64,000 nt of DNA from NCBI RefSeq assembly GCF_005747095.1, contig NZ_SWLG01000006.1:186001-250000 (forward strand), read 5' to 3'. The notes beneath the pieces are model-generated. The model ran no database searches and was not told where the DNA came from. It saw only the letters and a program-made list of their open reading frames with translations. The number at the start of each line of letters is the position of its first letter. The first letter of the stretch is position 1. The position numbers were made by a program, and so were the translations under genes. Below, piece after piece: positions 62,056 through 64,000 of the stretch. The DNA is from Exobacillus caeni (lineage in GTDB: Bacteria; Bacillota; Bacilli; Bacillales; Guptibacillaceae).

Positions 62056-62799
62056 TTACAATCGGCGAGTTTCTTTTAAATGTTTTAATGCCTTAATATA
62101 CGTGTTGATGGAATGGTTTCCTCTTATGCTGCCAGTCTGTATTGAGATGCGGTGGTCTCCTTTTAAATGGCTGTAATACCAGGTTTTATCCGATGTTAGA
62201 GAGCGGATTTTTTTAGGGGGGAGCATAGGTACGATATCATGGGTGTTTACCACGCGAAAGCTGCGATCTACCAGCCAGTCATAAACAGTTGTGAATCTTG
62301 GATTTCCCGTTCTTGGCGCTCCGAAGTTCATCATAACAGGAAAATCAAAGTGAGCGTTCGAAACAATATCAAGGATAGCTAAGACAGAAAGTGCACCTCC
62401 CAGACTGTGCCCGGTTATGTATAGCTTCTTAAAAGGCGATACGGAACGAAAGGCTCGGAAAATTTGTTCCCGGCAAGTTTTATAAATAGAAGTAAAACCG
62501 CTATGTGTTAAACCTGCTCCATTAGTAAAAGGAAATCTTTCCTGTCCAACATCCGCATCAGCAATCCAATCAGGGTCCGTTTGGGTGCCACGGAACGCAA
62601 GCACAACTTCGCTATCCGACTCCATGACAAACCCGAACCACTCAGGTGTGTTTCCTGTCTGTGCTTTAATGGGAGTAACTAATCTAAAGCCGTCCGGTAC
62701 CGTAAATATGCCATCGTTCTTAAATTGTACATATGTCTTCTTACAACAGATCGCCAGGAAAAGAGCAAGCTCAACATTCAGGGGCCTAACAGTTACCAT
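62056..62799 (-). CDS. Lipase, class 3 family
   Basis: A 247-residue alpha/beta hydrolase. VVLAFRGTQTDPDWIADADV near residues 66-85 is the class-3 oxyanion region, YITGHSLGGALSVLAI near 128-143 the GHSLGG nucleophile elbow, FGAPRTGNPRFT near 158-169, VNTHDIVPMLPP near 182-193 the Asp, and a final His near 219-230. The triad appears complete. No signal peptide is obvious, so it may be cytoplasmic. Monocistronic. Confidence 0.87.
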   Translation of the reverse strand: MVTVRPLNVELALFLAICCKKTYVQFKNDGIFTVPDGFRLVTPIKAQTGNTPEWFGFVMESDSEVVLAFRGTQTDPDWIADADVGQERFPFTNGAGLTHSGFTSIYKTCREQIFRAFRSVSPFKKLYITGHSLGGALSVLAILDIVSNAHFDFPVMMNFGAPRTGNPRFTTVYDWLVDRSFRVVNTHDIVPMLPPKKIRSLTSDKTWYYSHLKGDHRISIQTGSIRGNHSINTYIKALKHLKETRRL

Positions 62800-63091
62800 A
62801 TCTTACAGCTCCAATTCGTTTTTGTAAGATTCTATTCAAAGAGCTGCACATTCTTTCCCTATTGAAAAGAAAAGTTTATCGAAAGGTTTAGGCTCTAATC
62901 ATGACCACAATGAAAAAGAGCTGCCAGTAGGGCAAAGAGTTTCTCCTTCACAGTTTCGAAAAACAAGTGTGTTAAAGTTGCAATTCGAGGAAAATATATT
63001 ATAATAATTCATTGGGTAAGAATTGAATATGGACTCAGTTACGTGACTTCATTATATTCTTGCAAAATATAAGAAGATAGGTGGTAACAAA

Positions 63092-64000
63092 ATGAGTAAA
63101 GAAATGCCTTACAGAGTCTTGTTGTTCTACAAGTATGTACAAATCGAGGACTATGAGGAATTTGCAGCTAAGCACCTTGCTTTTTGTAAAGAGCTTGGCG
63201 TAAAGGGAAGAATCCTTGTGGCCGAAGAAGGAATCAACGGAACACTCTCCGGTACAGTGGAACAAACGGAAAAATATATCGAAGAATTAACGAGCGATCC
63301 TCGTTTCTCGGACATTGATTTTAAAATAGATGAAGCGGAAGAACATGCATTTAAGAAACTCTTTGTTCGTCCGCGTAATGAAGTGGTCACACTTCGTCTG
63401 GAAGATGACGTTAACCCGAATGAAATAACTGGGAAGCGGTTGGAGCCGGAAGAATGGAAAGAATGGCTGCAACGTGAAGATGTGATCATCCTGGACGCAA
63501 GAAACGACTATGAATATGATCTTGGACACTTCCGGGGAGCTATCAGACCTGATATAAAAACGTTTAAAGAACTTCCGGATTGGGTTAGGGAAAACCTTGC
63601 TGACCAAAAGGAGAAAACGATCATGACTTATTGCACAGGCGGTATTCGCTGTGAAAAGTTCTCCGGGTTCCTTGTAAAAGAAGGATTTAAAGATGTTGCC
63701 CAGCTACACGGCGGTATTGTGAAATACGGAAAAGACGAAGAAGCCAAGGGCGAGCTCTGGGACGGCCAATGCTATGTGTTCGATGAGCGTATTGCAGTCC
63801 CGATCAACCGTAAGGAGCATGTGGTAGTAGGTAAAGATTACTTTACTGGCGAACCGTGTGAGCGATATGTAAACTGTGCCAATCCGGAATGCAACGAGCA
63901 GATCCTTGCTTCTGAGGAAAATGAGCATAAATATCTTCGTTCATGTTCGCATGAATGCCGCGTACATCCGAGGAACCGTTATGTAAAAGAACATAACCTT
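63092..64000 (+). CDS. trhO: tRNA uridine(34) hydroxylase TrhO, rhodanese-type, 3' end missing
   Basis: 303 codons are present and the frame is still open at the window edge; the family is about 320 residues. [20 protein letters not shown] near 6-25, [12 protein letters not shown] near 43-54, [20 protein letters not shown] near 131-150, and the rhodanese Cys in [20 protein letters not shown] near 178-197. A C-terminal Cys cluster ([15 protein letters not shown]) is typical. TrhO uses oxygen to hydroxylate uridine-34 of certain tRNAs, giving ho5U. ATG 63092 follows AGGTGG. Not in an obvious operon. Confidence 0.9.
   Translation, partial: MSKEMPYRVLLFYKYVQIEDYEEFAAKHLAFCKELGVKGRILVAEEGINGTLSGTVEQTEKYIEELTSDPRFSDIDFKIDEAEEHAFKKLFVRPRNEVVTLRLEDDVNPNEITGKRLEPEEWKEWLQREDVIILDARNDYEYDLGHFRGAIRPDIKTFKELPDWVRENLADQKEKTIMTYCTGGIRCEKFSGFLVKEGFKDVAQLHGGIVKYGKDEEAKGELWDGQCYVFDERIAVPINRKEHVVVGKDYFTGEPCERYVNCANPECNEQILASEENEHKYLRSCSHECRVHPRNRYVKEHNL

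Noticed and set aside
1-64000. CRISPR arrays, tRNA or rRNA genes, phage or transposase genes
   Set aside because: Looked for and not seen: no regular spacer repeats, no cloverleaf-like segments with conserved TTCGA arms, and no transposase or phage structural motifs.

Overview
The window reads as chromosomal DNA of a low-GC, endospore-forming Bacillaceae (Bacillus/Fictibacillus-like). Evidence: the kamA/yod lysine cluster, the ytd/ytc and sps-type spore glycan genes, a ypcP-ypdP-ypdQ-ypeQ-ypeP-cspD neighbourhood like that of Bacillus subtilis, a glgBCDA operon, YpgR, a bacilliredoxin, and AGGAGG ribosome sites with frequent TTG/GTG starts. I saw no rRNA, tRNA, CRISPR array, intact transposase or phage gene. 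The assignment is by family recognition only.

1-14.7 kb is a surface-glycan region. A partial glycosyltransferase (-) is divergent from an operon of sugar epimerase, sulfotransferase, glycosyltransferase and second sulfotransferase. Then come two GT2 genes (-), a complete four-gene dTDP-rhamnose set (rfbA/B/D/C, as in spsIJKL), ytcB-ytcA (-) divergent from a ytdA/gtaB-type pyrophosphorylase, and GT8 and GT2 transferases. Good sigma-K-like promoter matches lie before the sulfotransferase operon and, less perfectly, before the rhamnose operon. This points to a late-sporulation, possibly sulfated and rhamnose-containing, spore-surface polysaccharide.

14.7-17.8 kb holds a patA-type aminotransferase, a decayed subtilase pseudogene, a cluster of DnaA-box-like sequences and a flavin-reductase-fold gene. 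17.8-28.2 kb is a beta-lysine catabolic island: a PucR-type regulator divergent from yodT-yodS-yodR-yodQ, a GABA-aminotransferase-type pseudogene, yodP/ablB, a sigma-54 enhancer-binding activator, then kamA behind a textbook -24/-12 promoter, and yokU. Lysine would become beta-lysine (KamA), N-acetyl-beta-lysine (YodP), then be transaminated, split or CoA-activated and deacetylated.

28.2-38.5 kb is housekeeping: a TRIC/UPF0126 membrane protein, IDEAL-domain protein, YpcP exonuclease, queuosine-precursor transporter, two RNase H-like genes, a zinc-finger protein, CspD, formate-tetrahydrofolate ligase, an acyl-CoA thioesterase and CvfB. 38.5-45.6 kb is glycogen metabolism: a GH15-like glucosidase, then glgB-glgC-glgD-glgA, with no glgP.

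45.6-64 kb is mixed: NhaC antiporter, EAL phosphodiesterase, acyl-CoA dehydrogenase, AI-2E-type permease, lysozyme-like protein, YpgR, bacilliredoxin, OsmC, YitT, FUSC exporter, lipoprotein, a nucleotidyltransferase-HAD pair, amidohydrolase, lipase and a rhodanese-type tRNA hydroxylase running off the end. A 31-32 bp repeat carrying GGGTCTGACCCC and a DnaA-box sequence forms the last codons of both glgA and the AI-2E permease gene. This and the sulfotransferase glycan locus are the least conventional things here.
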